IMG/VR virus record: IMGVR_UViG_3300006931_000017
Location: 1 to 42,353 of that record
Length of the DNA stretch: 42,353 bases
From: a virus
Strand: one strand, 5' to 3'
The notes below the pieces were generated by a model, which was given only the letters and a program-made list of their open reading frames with translations, did no database searches and had not been told where the DNA came from. Below are positions 25,747 through 32,284 of this stretch, one piece after another (position 1 is the first letter of the stretch; every line of letters begins with the position of its first letter). Both the position numbers and the translations under genes were made by a program.

Positions 25747-25767
25747 CGAAGGACACCTTGGAACGGG

Positions 25768-25773
25768 TATAAT
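25768..25773 (+). promoter_or_regulatory. Sigma70-like -10 element (TATAAT) before HNH gene
   Basis: Perfect TATAAT with TGACGA (25744-25749) 18 bases upstream as a weak -35. The predicted transcript starts near 25780 and would begin with the inverted repeat 25785-25832. Confidence 0.55.
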
Positions 25774-25784
25774 AGGTCCATAAA

Positions 25785-25832
25785 AAACTTTGCACCCGAC
25801 GTTCTGTTCGCCCCTGTTTACCTGCAAAGTTT
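25785..25832 (+). repeat. 10-bp perfect inverted repeat in the HNH leader
   Basis: AAACTTTGCA (25785-25794) and TGCAAAGTTT (25823-25832) flank 28 bases. It lies between the TATAAT and the HNH start at 25862, so it is either a leader stem or an operator. A TTG inside the left arm opens the frame 24 codons early. Confidence 0.65.
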
Positions 25833-25861
25833 CAGGGACGGGCGGAATGTCGGGAAATCCT

Positions 25862-26530
25862 ATGGGGCAGTGTCTCGAATTGATAAATCGCAGGTTCGGC
25901 AAGCTGACGGTCCTTTCAAGAGATGAAGATAACGAAAAACCAGGTTCCTACTGGAACTGCCTGTGTGATTGCGGAGAGACCAGAACGATAAAAGGCGCGT
26001 ATCTCACTGATGGTCAATATATGTCGTGCGGATGCGACAAGAATAGGCTCATCTCTCTAGCCAAGACTAAACATGGCGCGTGCTACACCCGCTTCTACAG
26101 GATTTGGAGGGGTATGCTCACTCGCTGCAAGCGCAGAGGGACGCGCAGGACTAAAAATTACGGAGATCGCGGGATACGGGTAGCTGAGAGATGGGAGGAC
26201 TTCGAGAGATTTCGGGCCGATATGCACGAGTCGTACATTCGCCACGTCAAGCAATTCGGCGAACAAAATACGTCCATCGAGCGGCTGAACGTAAATGGCG
26301 ACTATACTCCTGATAACACGCGCTGGGCGACATATCAGGAACAAAACAGGAACCGTAGGGACAACCTCAGGATTACTTATGAGGGAGTGACGAAAAATCT
26401 GTCTGAATGGGCTGAAGTCCTGAAGATAGACAGCTACGTTCTACAGATGCGCCTCGGAAGATTGAAATGGACTGTCGAGGATGCTTTCACCAGACCCCTA
26501 CGAGCCATTAAGAAAAAGCATGAGTCGTGA
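25862..26530 (+). CDS. HNH-type mobile endonuclease-like protein, 222 aa
   Basis: Resembles phage homing-endonuclease-like proteins: R-R-F-G-K-L-T-V-L-S-R near the start, a cysteine cluster C-L-C-D-C-G-E and S-C-G-C-D (about residues 38-65) suggesting zinc binding, Y-R-I-W-R-G-M-L-T-R-C (about 82-92), N-Y-G-D-R-G-I-R-V-A-E-R-W, and D-N-T-R-W-A-T-Y-Q-E-Q-N-R-N-R-R-D-N near 155-172, a motif shared with AP2/HNH enzymes. It has a distinct promoter and lower GC than its neighbours, as expected for an insertion in the lysis cassette. Start 25862 has CTATG context. ATG 25847 and TTG 25790 are in frame upstream. The end overlaps the next gene by 11 nt. Confidence 0.75.
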   Translation: MGQCLELINRRFGKLTVLSRDEDNEKPGSYWNCLCDCGETRTIKGAYLTDGQYMSCGCDKNRLISLAKTKHGACYTRFYRIWRGMLTRCKRRGTRRTKNYGDRGIRVAERWEDFERFRADMHESYIRHVKQFGEQNTSIERLNVNGDYTPDNTRWATYQEQNRNRRDNLRITYEGVTKNLSEWAEVLKIDSYVLQMRLGRLKWTVEDAFTRPLRAIKKKHES

Positions 26531-26753
26531 CCCACTAGAGGAAATCTGGCACGAATACGTTGACGACAATCCCGAAATGACCGTTAAGGAGCTGGAGTCT
26601 CCCGTGCGGTTCGTCCGTTACCTCCTGCGGAAACGGCACGTCGTCCCCGGTTGGCTCATCTGGTTCCCCATCGCTCAGCTCATCTACGACGTAATCTCCT
26701 CTGGACTCCTGGCCTACCTCTGGTGGCTCCTCATTACGAGAACCCACGCATGA
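26520..26753 (+). CDS. Membrane protein, 77 aa
   Basis: The first ~45 residues are charged and cytoplasm-like. Then a long hydrophobic Trp-rich stretch (about 46-73: G-W-L-I-W-F-P-I-A-Q-L-I-Y then G-L-L-A-Y-L-W-W-L-L) forms one long or two short membrane segments. It overlaps the end of the HNH gene by 11 nt and abuts the next gene (stop TGA, then T-ATG). Holin candidate by size and context. Confidence 0.65.
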   Translation: MSRDPLEEIWHEYVDDNPEMTVKELESPVRFVRYLLRKRHVVPGWLIWFPIAQLIYDVISSGLLAYLWWLLITRTHA

Positions 26754-26754
26754 T

Positions 26755-27087
26755 ATGCCCCGAGACATCGAGGATCGCCTGCTGGACGTGGAGAAGCTGA
26801 TGGAACGGGTCCAGACGCAGCTCAGTGAGATCATTAAGCAGCAGACCGACTCCAAGGTGGACTTGAAGGAGGCGTTCAAGGAAATCGTGGACAACTTCAA
26901 CAAGCGCGTGGAGGGACTGCTCGGGAACATCGACAACCTGACGAAGAAGGTGGAGAACCTCGGTGACCGTGTAAAGGAGAGCGACAAGGACTCATGGGTC
27001 GTAAGCTGGGGAAAGGACCTCATCAAGCTCGTCGTGTTCACAGTAGCAGCGGCGGCCATCGGCTACATCATTGTCACGAAGAAATGA
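26755..27087 (+). CDS. Coiled-coil protein with C-terminal membrane anchor (XhlA-like)
   Basis: Residues 1-80 form a heptad-like coiled coil (V-E-K-L-M-E-R-V-Q-T-Q-L-S-E-I, L-T-K-K-V-E-N-L-G-D-R-V). Residues about 88-107 form one membrane helix (L-V-V-F-T-V-A-A-A-A-I-G-Y-I-I-V) with a short K-K tail. This is the build of haemolysin XhlA-type phage lysis proteins, which act with holins on the inner membrane. At 110 aa it is slightly longer than XhlA. The stop overlaps the next start (ATGA). Confidence 0.7.
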   Translation: MPRDIEDRLLDVEKLMERVQTQLSEIIKQQTDSKVDLKEAFKEIVDNFNKRVEGLLGNIDNLTKKVENLGDRVKESDKDSWVVSWGKDLIKLVVFTVAAAAIGYIIVTKK

Positions 27088-27443
27088 CTACCAAGAGCAA
27101 ACTGCGTATCGGAGCTTCCATCGTCGCCTTCGGCATCGTGGGCGGCTTCATCACGGCTGACGCCAAGCGGGACGGTGACACGGGCATCCTCGTGAACACC
27201 CAAATCCGTCAGCGGATGCTGAAGCACGGCTGGCAGGGCGGACGATCCGCCTCGCTGGATGTCATCTTGGGCCAGCTGGACAGCAACGTGGTGCTGATGA
27301 AGGACAACGACTGGTACATCGCGGCTGAGATTGACGCCACCCACTGCGCCACAGGAACGCAGGTCTACTCCGACAACCCCTCCGACGCCCTCGGGGAGTA
27401 CTGGGTCCAGACCAAGGGCACGCGGGACTCGGGACCGTTCTAA
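27084..27443 (+). CDS. Hypothetical exported or membrane-anchored protein, 119 aa
   Basis: Begins M-T-T-K-S-K-L-R then a hydrophobic segment (I-G-A-S-I-V-A-F-G-I-V-G-G-F-I-T-A) that could be a signal peptide or anchor. The rest is soluble with two Trp and one Cys and no recognised motif. Starts by ATGA overlap with the coiled-coil gene, so it is translationally coupled. A periplasmic lysis accessory is possible. Confidence 0.6.
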   Translation: MTTKSKLRIGASIVAFGIVGGFITADAKRDGDTGILVNTQIRQRMLKHGWQGGRSASLDVILGQLDSNVVLMKDNDWYIAAEIDATHCATGTQVYSDNPSDALGEYWVQTKGTRDSGPF

Positions 27444-27461
27444 GTCAACTAGCCAAAGCTT

Positions 27462-27674
27462 ATGAACTGGGGAAACTTCATCCTACGACTCGTCTTCGTC
27501 GCCATCGTCTGTCTCGTCCTCTTCTGGGTCATCCCCGCCATCGTCGCACTCATCGTGGCCATCATTCCTCCCGCAGGCCAGATTTCCGGTGCCATTATCA
27601 TCTTGCTGCGCGCCGCCGTTATGCTCTGGGGCGTCTACACGCTCTTCTGGGGCGGCTGGCCTAAGCTTCCGTAG
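27462..27674 (+). CDS. Two-pass membrane protein, 70 aa (holin candidate)
   Basis: Very hydrophobic: helix 1 at about 6-36 (L-R-L-V-F-V-A-I-V-C-L-V-L-F-W-V-I-P-A-I-V) and helix 2 at about 40-62 (G-A-I-I-I-L-L-R-A-A-V-M-L-W-G-V-Y). The short basic ends and the location 6 nt before the papain-like peptidase gene make it the best canonical holin candidate in the cassette. Confidence 0.7.
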   Translation: MNWGNFILRLVFVAIVCLVLFWVIPAIVALIVAIIPPAGQISGAIIILLRAAVMLWGVYTLFWGGWPKLP

Positions 27675-27680
27675 CACTCC

Positions 27681-28640
27681 ATGCCCGACATCGACCTCGA
27701 CAACGACACGACACAACGGGGCGTCATCAAGTCCGGCCTCATCACGGGGTCGCACATGGTTGCGGGCCTGAACCAGATGCCCGCCTTGCGTCCTTCGGCA
27801 GACTGGGAGGAGCTGCTTCCTGTCTTTGAACCTCAGAGGCAATACGGCTTCGAGTCGGACAACTGCGTACAGTTCTCGTTTCTTAGTACAGCCGAGACCC
27901 TGAGCAACTATCATAGGAAGCCGTTCAACCTCTCAGACCGCTTCCTCTACTGGGCCTCTGGCTGCACCGAGGACGGCAACACCTTCGAGAACTGCTACCT
28001 CGGATTCAAGCGCAACGGTGCGCCACCTGAAGAGCGGTGGCCGTGGCCTGTAGGCCTCACTGACCGCAAGGAGTACGGCAAGACCCCGCCGGATGACGTG
28101 AGGAACGAAGCCTACAAGCTCTTCGATGAGTGGACCGTGAAGACGCCGCAGTATGTCGGCAACGACTTGGACGACATGAAGCTGGCTCTGACCAAAGGCC
28201 CTCTCTGGATCGCCAACTCCTACCACGCCACGATGGTCTACCGCATCGACGACCGCATCCGGGTCTTCGACACCTACTTGGACGAGGGTGATGGTCGTGG
28301 GTCCTACTCGCTGGGCTACGCACCCAATCTCGACGTGTACCTTCTGAACCTAACGCCTAAGGCAGTTCCCATGCCCGATAACAAGCTCCCCATACCGCAG
28401 TTCGCCCGTGTCACCGTTGTCTTCCCCCACGGTCTTCACCGTTTCTTCTTCAAGGACGGCAAGATGATGTACGACGGTGAAGCCTCCAACGAAGTGAACG
28501 ACGCTTGGTTGGACAACAACGTGAATCCCATCACGCACGTCTTCCAAGGTGGCCCCGCGCTCACTATCAGCAAGGACGACTGGGAGAAGTTCGAGACCGT
28601 CAACTTCAAAGGCGAACCGTATCCATACCCCATCGTATGA
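27681..28640 (+). CDS. Papain-like cysteine peptidase, putative endolysin, 319 aa
   Basis: Catalytic pattern of clan CA peptidases: Gln54 ahead of Cys62 in E-S-D-N-C-V-Q-F-S-F-L-S-T, then N-S-Y-H-A-T-M-V-Y with His182, and D197 in V-F-D-T-Y, in the usual order Cys-His-Asp/Asn. The C-terminal 110 residues (P-Q-F-A-R-V-T-V-V-F-P-H-G) may be a substrate- or wall-binding module. No signal peptide. Sitting between holin-like genes, it is a plausible cell-wall peptide-cleaving lysin. It could instead be a host-targeting protease. No classical lysozyme or amidase gene is present elsewhere in the cassette. Confidence 0.65.
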   Translation: MPDIDLDNDTTQRGVIKSGLITGSHMVAGLNQMPALRPSADWEELLPVFEPQRQYGFESDNCVQFSFLSTAETLSNYHRKPFNLSDRFLYWASGCTEDGNTFENCYLGFKRNGAPPEERWPWPVGLTDRKEYGKTPPDDVRNEAYKLFDEWTVKTPQYVGNDLDDMKLALTKGPLWIANSYHATMVYRIDDRIRVFDTYLDEGDGRGSYSLGYAPNLDVYLLNLTPKAVPMPDNKLPIPQFARVTVVFPHGLHRFFFKDGKMMYDGEASNEVNDAWLDNNVNPITHVFQGGPALTISKDDWEKFETVNFKGEPYPYPIV

Positions 28641-28921
28641 ACCCCGACCTTCAGGAACGTCTCCTTGGCCTCTTGTCACGAAAGTTCCTCGCGTCCCTTG
28701 TGGCGATGTTCCTCGTGACCTTCGCCCTCCATGTGGAGGACGAAAAGAAACTCGCCTTCATCGGCGGCATCCTCGTCGCGTTCCAGGCAGCGAACACCAG
28801 CCAGAAGATTTGGGCACCCAATAAGGCCGAGACGAAGACGACCACCACGACGACCCCAGAGACGACGACTACAACCAGAGAGACCAAGGTGCCTGTCGCG
28901 GAGCCGTCCCCCGTGGGCTGA
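28637..28921 (+). CDS. Membrane protein with Thr-rich tail, 94 aa
   Basis: Two hydrophobic segments (about 17-33 F-L-A-S-L-V-A-M-F-L-V-T-F-A-L and 40-54 L-A-F-I-G-G-I-L-V-A-F) followed by a Thr/Glu/Pro-rich disordered tail with a run of threonines. ATGA overlap with the peptidase stop couples the two. It resembles small phage holin-like or spanin-like proteins. The helices are short, so topology is uncertain. Confidence 0.65.
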   Translation: MNPDLQERLLGLLSRKFLASLVAMFLVTFALHVEDEKKLAFIGGILVAFQAANTSQKIWAPNKAETKTTTTTTPETTTTTRETKVPVAEPSPVG

Positions 28922-28922
28922 T

Positions 28923-29213
28923 ATGGACCCCCAGAATGACCGTCCACTACCGTCAACGACGACCTCAGAGCAGAACACTGTGACTGCTGGCCAACGGCGT
29001 ATCAACCTCATCTGGGAGGCGACTCAGGGCGTTACGGCGGTCGCCATCACCGCCGGTGTCATCTACTGCTCCGTCCTCCGCATCGACGCGCCGGTGCTGA
29101 ATAACGCCTTCTTCCTCATCGTCTCCATGTACTTCGTACGCACTAACCACACCCTCACGGGAGGAGTGGGCGCGAGGGAACCGCAGGTCGTGCTTGAGCC
29201 ACCCACCCGCTAG
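28923..29213 (+). CDS. Membrane protein, 96 aa
   Basis: N-terminal 30 residues are polar, then hydrophobic segments at about 36-55 (G-V-T-A-V-A-I-T-A-G-V-I-Y-C-S-V-L) and about 60-72 (A-F-F-L-I-V-S-M-Y-F-V), with a polar tail. It is the last of the membrane proteins in the cassette. Stop of the previous gene and this ATG form TGA-T-ATG. Confidence 0.65.
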   Translation: MDPQNDRPLPSTTTSEQNTVTAGQRRINLIWEATQGVTAVAITAGVIYCSVLRIDAPVLNNAFFLIVSMYFVRTNHTLTGGVGAREPQVVLEPPTR

Positions 29214-29215
29214 GT

Positions 29216-29317
29216 ATGCCCCGCTGCTCTCTTTGCGGAAGGAAGCTCAACATGGAGACGCTTCAGTGTGACCGCTGCGACGATCCCGATGAAAATGCTA
29301 GAATAGAGACAGAATAA
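29216..29317 (+). CDS. Zinc-ribbon micro-protein, 33 aa
   Basis: M-P-R-C-S-L-C-G-R then L-Q-C-D-R-C-D-D: two CxxC knuckles 12 residues apart form a complete small zinc ribbon, followed by an acidic tail. It begins 2 nt after the previous stop and contains the extended -10 promoter of the next gene near its 3' end. Small phage zinc ribbons can bind nucleic acid or partner proteins. The role here is unknown. Confidence 0.7.
   Translation: MPRCSLCGRKLNMETLQCDRCDDPDENARIETE
29296..29304 (+). promoter_or_regulatory. Extended -10 promoter (TGCTAGAAT)
   Basis: TG-C-TAGAAT inside the end of the zinc-ribbon gene, 29 nt before ATG 29334. It would drive the last four small genes of the late region up to the terminator at 30027. 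Confidence 0.5.
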
Positions 29318-29333
29318 TCACTAAGCCAACACT

Positions 29334-29642
29334 ATGGCTAAGAAAGAAGAGGACAAGCGCACCGTGGCCGCTCAGGACCAGAAGGACTACGCTGACCTGC
29401 TTACCGCTGCGGCCAAGCGTCGCACGGACGCCGCTCTCACGCCGCAGGAGGTGGTGCTCGCCATCGAGGACACCAAGGCCGCGAAGGTAGCCACCGAACG
29501 CGCTGAAGCCGCCCTGAAGGCCGCCACGGACGTTATCACCGCCGAGGAGGCCGATGCCAAGGCGAAGCAGGCCGCTGCCGAGGCTGAAGCGAAGGCCGCT
29601 GAGGACGCTGCGAAGATTGTGGAGCCGGAACCCGCTCCGTAA
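29334..29642 (+). CDS. Ala/Glu/Lys-rich helical protein, 102 aa
   Basis: Nearly all alpha-helical, with long runs built from A, E, K, D and T (residues 45-98). No domain recognised. Low complexity and small size suggest a coiled-coil or nucleoid-like accessory. It is encoded from its own promoter ahead of three tiny basic proteins. Confidence 0.65.
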   Translation: MAKKEEDKRTVAAQDQKDYADLLTAAAKRRTDAALTPQEVVLAIEDTKAAKVATERAEAALKAATDVITAEEADAKAKQAAAEAEAKAAEDAAKIVEPEPAP

Positions 29643-29645
29643 CCT

Positions 29646-29771
29646 ATGGCCAAGAAGCTGAGCGCCAAGAAAGCGAAGGTGATGCTTAAAGAGGGCAAGG
29701 GCAAACCGCTATCCAAGAAGCAGAAGGGTTTCTTTGGCCTCGTGGCCTCCGGCAAGAAGAAGCGGAAGTAG
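29646..29771 (+). CDS. Small basic protein, 41 aa
   Basis: M-A-K-K-L-S-A-K-K-A-K-V-M then G-K-P-L-S-K-K-Q-K-G-F-F-G and a K-K-K-R-K tail. The middle motif G-x-P-L-T/S-x-K-Q-x-x-F-F-G is one I recognise from many short phage proteins of unknown function encoded near structural genes. CTATG start, 3-nt gap from the previous gene. Probably a DNA- or capsid-associated virion peptide. Confidence 0.75.
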   Translation: MAKKLSAKKAKVMLKEGKGKPLSKKQKGFFGLVASGKKKRK

Positions 29772-29774
29772 GCT

Positions 29775-29876
29775 ATGGCCTCGACGCCTAAACGCAAGCT
29801 GGCGGCTCTTAAACGCCGCAAGAAGCCCAGCTACCCCGGTGAGCTTATTAACAAGATGAACGACCTAAAGAAGTAA
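29775..29876 (+). CDS. Small basic protein, 33 aa
   Basis: Arg/Lys-rich N-terminal half (T-P-K-R-K-L-A-A-L-K-R-R-K-K-P-S) and a short helical C-terminus. CTATG start, 3-nt gap after the previous gene. Likely nucleic-acid binding from charge alone. Confidence 0.6.
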   Translation: MASTPKRKLAALKRRKKPSYPGELINKMNDLKK

Positions 29877-29886
29877 CCCGCACACT

Positions 29887-30018
29887 ATGAGTGGCGTGAA
29901 CAGACTGGCGGTGGCCGCGACGCAGGCCGGACGGGGTACGCTGAAGGCCAACTACGCCGACAAGAACATCGAGGCGAAGTACCCAACAAAAGGTTTCTCA
30001 AAGAAGTCTAAAAAGTAG
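29887..30018 (+). CDS. Small basic protein, 43 aa, last late gene
   Basis: Begins M-S-G-V-N-R-L-A-V-A-A-T-Q-A-G-R-G and ends K-K-S-K-K. CTATG start after a 10-nt gap. Its 3' end overlaps the convergent HNH gene on the other strand by 11 nt, and a terminator hairpin starts 8 nt after its stop, so it closes the rightward region. Confidence 0.6.
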   Translation: MSGVNRLAVAATQAGRGTLKANYADKNIEAKYPTKGFSKKSKK

Positions 30019-30511
30019 ATTCATGGAGCCGCCCCTTATTGGCGGCTTTCTTTTTGTAAATAGACAAAACCTTCCTGGCTTTTTCGATTGTCTTGGCACT
30101 ACCAAGATATGTGGTTTGTTTATTCTCTTTTATCTGAATAATCCAATATTTACCAGAACGGTGACGGTGAATGTGACGGAAACCACTCGTGTTATTACTA
30201 TTTAATCTAACACGGTTCCTGTCGTTTTCAGATTTAGTTACATTCCTTAAATTAATTTTTCTGTTATCCAAACCGTTCCCATTTATATGATCAACAACAA
30301 GATGTTCTGGGGTGTTCATTATCAAGCGGTGCATTTTTATTCTGATTATTTTTTGTCCTTTCCTTTTAATCATCCGCTTGGCATAAAATGACGTGCCATC
30401 CTTGGAGGCACTCCAGCGCCACTGATTCAACCGATCGAAGTCTTCATTATCGACGAAAGCGAAAAGACGTTGTTTAGCATTTTTATTATGGAAAAGAGGA
30501 ATTCTTTTCAT
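30008..30511 (-). CDS. HNH endonuclease with AP2-like tail, 167 aa
   Basis: Free-standing mobile endonuclease: HNH core M-H-R-L-I-M-N-T-P then V-D-H-I-N-G-N-G-L-D-N-R-K-I-N-L-R (about 72-100) and an AP2-like C-terminus (G-F-R-H-I-H-R-H, Y-W-I-I-Q-I, T-Y-L-G-S-A-K-T). It is clearly AT-richer and richer in Asn, Lys and Ile codons than its neighbours, a sign of recent transfer. I start at ATG 30511, 11 codons inside a frame opened by TTG 30544, because the extra codons lie in the terminator stem of the upstream operon. Its stop lies inside the converging late gene. Confidence 0.88.
   Translation of the reverse strand: MKRIPLFHNKNAKQRLFAFVDNEDFDRLNQWRWSASKDGTSFYAKRMIKRKGQKIIRIKMHRLIMNTPEHLVVDHINGNGLDNRKINLRNVTKSENDRNRVRLNSNNTSGFRHIHRHRSGKYWIIQIKENKQTTYLGSAKTIEKARKVLSIYKKKAANKGRLHESTF
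30027..30056 (+). terminator. Intrinsic terminator of the late region
   Basis: AGCCGCC (30027-30033) pairs with GGCGGCT (30041-30047), loop CCCTTATT-like, then TTCTTTTT. It ends rightward transcription against the leftward operon. Confidence 0.9.
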
Positions 30512-30552
30512 GTCAAAAGTCAAAATCCCCCTAGGTGCAGCCAAGGGGGATT
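30509..30552 (-). terminator. Intrinsic terminator of the leftward operon
   Basis: On the minus strand AATCCCCC (30552-30545) pairs with GGGGGATT (30531-30524), followed by the T-rich TTGACTTTTGA. The HNH start codon (30511-30509) sits in this T-rich tail, so the gene appears to have landed just past the old operon end. Confidence 0.8.
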
Positions 30553-30558
30553 CATTGT

Positions 30559-30720
30559 TTACGCCTTCGGCTCCGTCGGCTCTTCCGGCTTCGGCTCCTC
30601 GGTCGGTTCCGGCTTCTTCGCTTCGTCTTCAGACATACGCTGATGATTATGGGTTAGTACTATCTCCAGAATAACGGCTAGCACGCAAAGAAGGAAGAGG
30701 ATGGCAATGAGGTAGTCCAT
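30559..30720 (-). CDS. Single-pass membrane peptide, 53 aa
   Basis: One N-terminal helix (D-Y-L-I-A-I-L-F-L-L-C-V-L-A-V-I-L-E-I-V-L) then a Pro/Glu/Lys tail with P-E-P-T-E repeats. The ATG follows the upstream stop by 1 nt. A further upstream start lies inside that gene. Last gene before the operon terminator. Function unknown. Confidence 0.65.
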   Translation of the reverse strand: MDYLIAILFLLCVLAVILEIVLTHNHQRMSEDEAKKPEPTEEPKPEEPTEPKA

Positions 30721-30721
30721 G

Positions 30722-31453
30722 CTATCTGATGCTGATGTCGTCGATCTCGAAGGAACAGAAGTCACCTCGGATGCCCATCTTCCCAGGTACGGCCAGCGCG
30801 GGGTAGTTGTCGCTCACGGCCACAGCTTGATGGAAGTTCTTGGTCCCAGGATCAGAAACGTAGAGCGTGATGCCGGTCCCTCCACTCAGAGTCTTCACGG
30901 CCACTTTGAGGGAAAAGGTGACGCCCACAGGCAGGAGCGTTGGGTGCGCCTTCGCATCGAAGTAACCTGGGAACCACGGGATGAGCGCAAGCGTGGTGTA
31001 GATGCCGTTTGTTTTTCGCTTAATGGCCAACTGGCCGTCATGCCGCGCCGAGGCGTATAGGGCGTTGTTCCCATCGATGTAGTGGAACATGAGGCTCACG
31101 CCCTTATCTGCGGTCCTGTTGGGTGAGTCGGTGGTCGAGATGCGGGTGAGCTTGAAACTTACCGAGTAGGTGAAGTCTCGGAGGGTTGCGTCCCGGCTCA
31201 CCATCCTGAAGATATTTTCAGGCCTCTTGCCACCCTCGCAGTCCACGTTGTCCTTATACGCTTCGAACCAACGGTGTCCGGGTTGGAGGTCAACGCTGTT
31301 GGTCCGCGCAGCCCCTTTTGAAATGTTCAGGTAGCCGCCCGACGTGACGTTCCACGCCCCACTCTCACTGTTATCTGGGTTCGAGGTCTCATTAATGGTA
31401 TCGGCAAAGTTCTCTACGAACGGAAGTATTATCGGTCTAATGGGGACTCCCAT
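30722..31453 (-). CDS. Lectin/LamG-like jelly-roll protein, 243 aa
   Basis: A beta-sandwich pattern of the concanavalin A-like superfamily: F-A-D-T-I-N-E-T then W-N-V-T-S-G-G-Y-L-N-I at the start, F-T-Y-S-V-S-F-K-L-T, L-M-F-H-Y-I-D-G-N-N-A-L-Y-A-S-A-R in the middle, and G-K-M-G-I-R-G-D-F-C-S-F-E-I-D-D-I-S-I-R at the end, the classic last strand. Likely carbohydrate- or surface-binding. No signal peptide. Unusual in being encoded on the strand opposite to all other structural genes. Could be a virion appendage or a secreted decoy. Confidence 0.65.
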   Translation of the reverse strand: MGVPIRPIILPFVENFADTINETSNPDNSESGAWNVTSGGYLNISKGAARTNSVDLQPGHRWFEAYKDNVDCEGGKRPENIFRMVSRDATLRDFTYSVSFKLTRISTTDSPNRTADKGVSLMFHYIDGNNALYASARHDGQLAIKRKTNGIYTTLALIPWFPGYFDAKAHPTLLPVGVTFSLKVAVKTLSGGTGITLYVSDPGTKNFHQAVAVSDNYPALAVPGKMGIRGDFCSFEIDDISIR

Positions 31454-31454
31454 A

Positions 31455-31598
31455 CTACGGTCTGTTTACTTCGAGCATTAAACGATTCAGGTACCACCCC
31501 ACCGTCCTCTCCATCAACGGCCCTGCCAGCAGCACCGTGAGGATGAAGGCCGCACCACCGAGGAAGAGCAGCCAGTCACGTTTTTCTTGAGGAGTCAT
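31455..31598 (-). CDS. Membrane peptide, 47 aa
   Basis: One hydrophobic helix (W-L-L-F-L-G-G-A-A-F-I-L-T-V-L-L-A-G-P) after a short charged start, then a soluble tail. Its ATG overlaps the stop of the upstream gene (ATGA) and the next gene starts 1 nt after its stop, so it is part of a coupled string. Confidence 0.65.
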   Translation of the reverse strand: MTPQEKRDWLLFLGGAAFILTVLLAGPLMERTVGWYLNRLMLEVNRP

Positions 31599-31840
31599 CG
31601 CTTCGTCGCACTCTTCATGCTCTCCAAGTCCTTGGCCCCCTGTTCCATGTCCTTCACCAGCGTTTCGTGCTCAAGGTCCGAGACTTCTTCCTCTTCGCCC
31701 TTCGCTGCGTTGGACAAGGCGCGGACGATGCCGATGGCCTCCGAGAGGAGCTTGATCGCCTCATGTTCAGTGTCCACGTCCCTAGCGTCTTCCATCAGCT
31801 TCAGCGCCGCGTCGAGGTTGAGTTCAAGGGATGAGGTCAT
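31595..31840 (-). CDS. Hypothetical acidic helical protein, 81 aa
   Basis: Glu/Leu/Ala-rich, all alpha-helical (L-N-L-D-A-A-L-K-L-M-E-D-A-R-D-V-D, then E-E-E-E-V-S-D-L-E). Linked by ATGA overlaps on both sides. No family recognised. Confidence 0.65.
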   Translation of the reverse strand: MTSSLELNLDAALKLMEDARDVDTEHEAIKLLSEAIGIVRALSNAAKGEEEEVSDLEHETLVKDMEQGAKDLESMKSATKR

Positions 31841-31971
31841 AGGTGGATACCAAAGTGTTTCTCAACAAGTCTCCAGCCGACGATAGTGGCGATAATAACG
31901 TTAAAGACGATGATGCCACCAAACACGAGAATGGCTAGACCTTTGAGGAAGTCTTTATCAAGTTCGTCCAT
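31837..31971 (-). CDS. Membrane peptide, 44 aa
   Basis: A single helix (L-A-I-L-V-F-G-G-I-I-V-F-N-V-I-I-A-T-I-V-G-W) within a 44-residue protein with an acidic start and basic end. ATGA overlap with the next gene. Start follows the HAD gene stop by 1 nt. Similar in size and pattern to the 47- and 60-aa membrane peptides of this operon. Confidence 0.65.
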   Translation of the reverse strand: MDELDKDFLKGLAILVFGGIIVFNVIIATIVGWRLVEKHFGIHL

Positions 31972-31972
31972 A

Positions 31973-32284
31973 TCATTTCATTCGTACGATGATGTTCTTG
32001 TCTCCTAGCTCCACCCCGTGCTGATCGTCGAAGTGGATGTCAGGCTTCCAACTGCCTCCTTTCACATGGAAACCGTCGATGTGCTTGGAGATGCCGATGC
32101 GGTTGGCTATCTCCTGCTGTTGGTGGATAGGCCGAGCTGACAGGAAGTGAACGCTCACGTTCTTCATGTTCTTAGCGAACATGATGATGAGATTGAAGAC
32201 GACCGGGTTGAGACACCTACCGTCGGGGTCGGTGTTGTCGAGCAGCGTCCCATCGAGGTCGAAACTGATGTCGAGGCTTTTCAT
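31973..32284 (-). CDS. Small HAD-superfamily phosphatase-like protein, 103 aa
   Basis: HAD motif I F-D-L-D-G-T-L-L-D (Asp9 nucleophile, Asp11 acid/base), motif II-like F-L-S-A-R-P near residue 50, and motif IV-like H-F-D-D-Q-H near 85. At 103 aa there is no cap domain, as in phage-encoded minimal HAD nucleotidases or polynucleotide 3'-phosphatases. The motif III lysine may be one of those near K67-K75. Acts in the cytoplasm. Substrate unknown. Confidence 0.8.
   Translation of the reverse strand: MKSLDISFDLDGTLLDNTDPDGRCLNPVVFNLIIMFAKNMKNVSVHFLSARPIHQQQEIANRIGISKHIDGFHVKGGSWKPDIHFDDQHGVELGDKNIIVRMK

Noticed and set aside
30023-30205. A 60-codon plus-strand frame beyond the late terminator
   Set aside because: It is antisense to the HNH gene and begins in the terminator stem.
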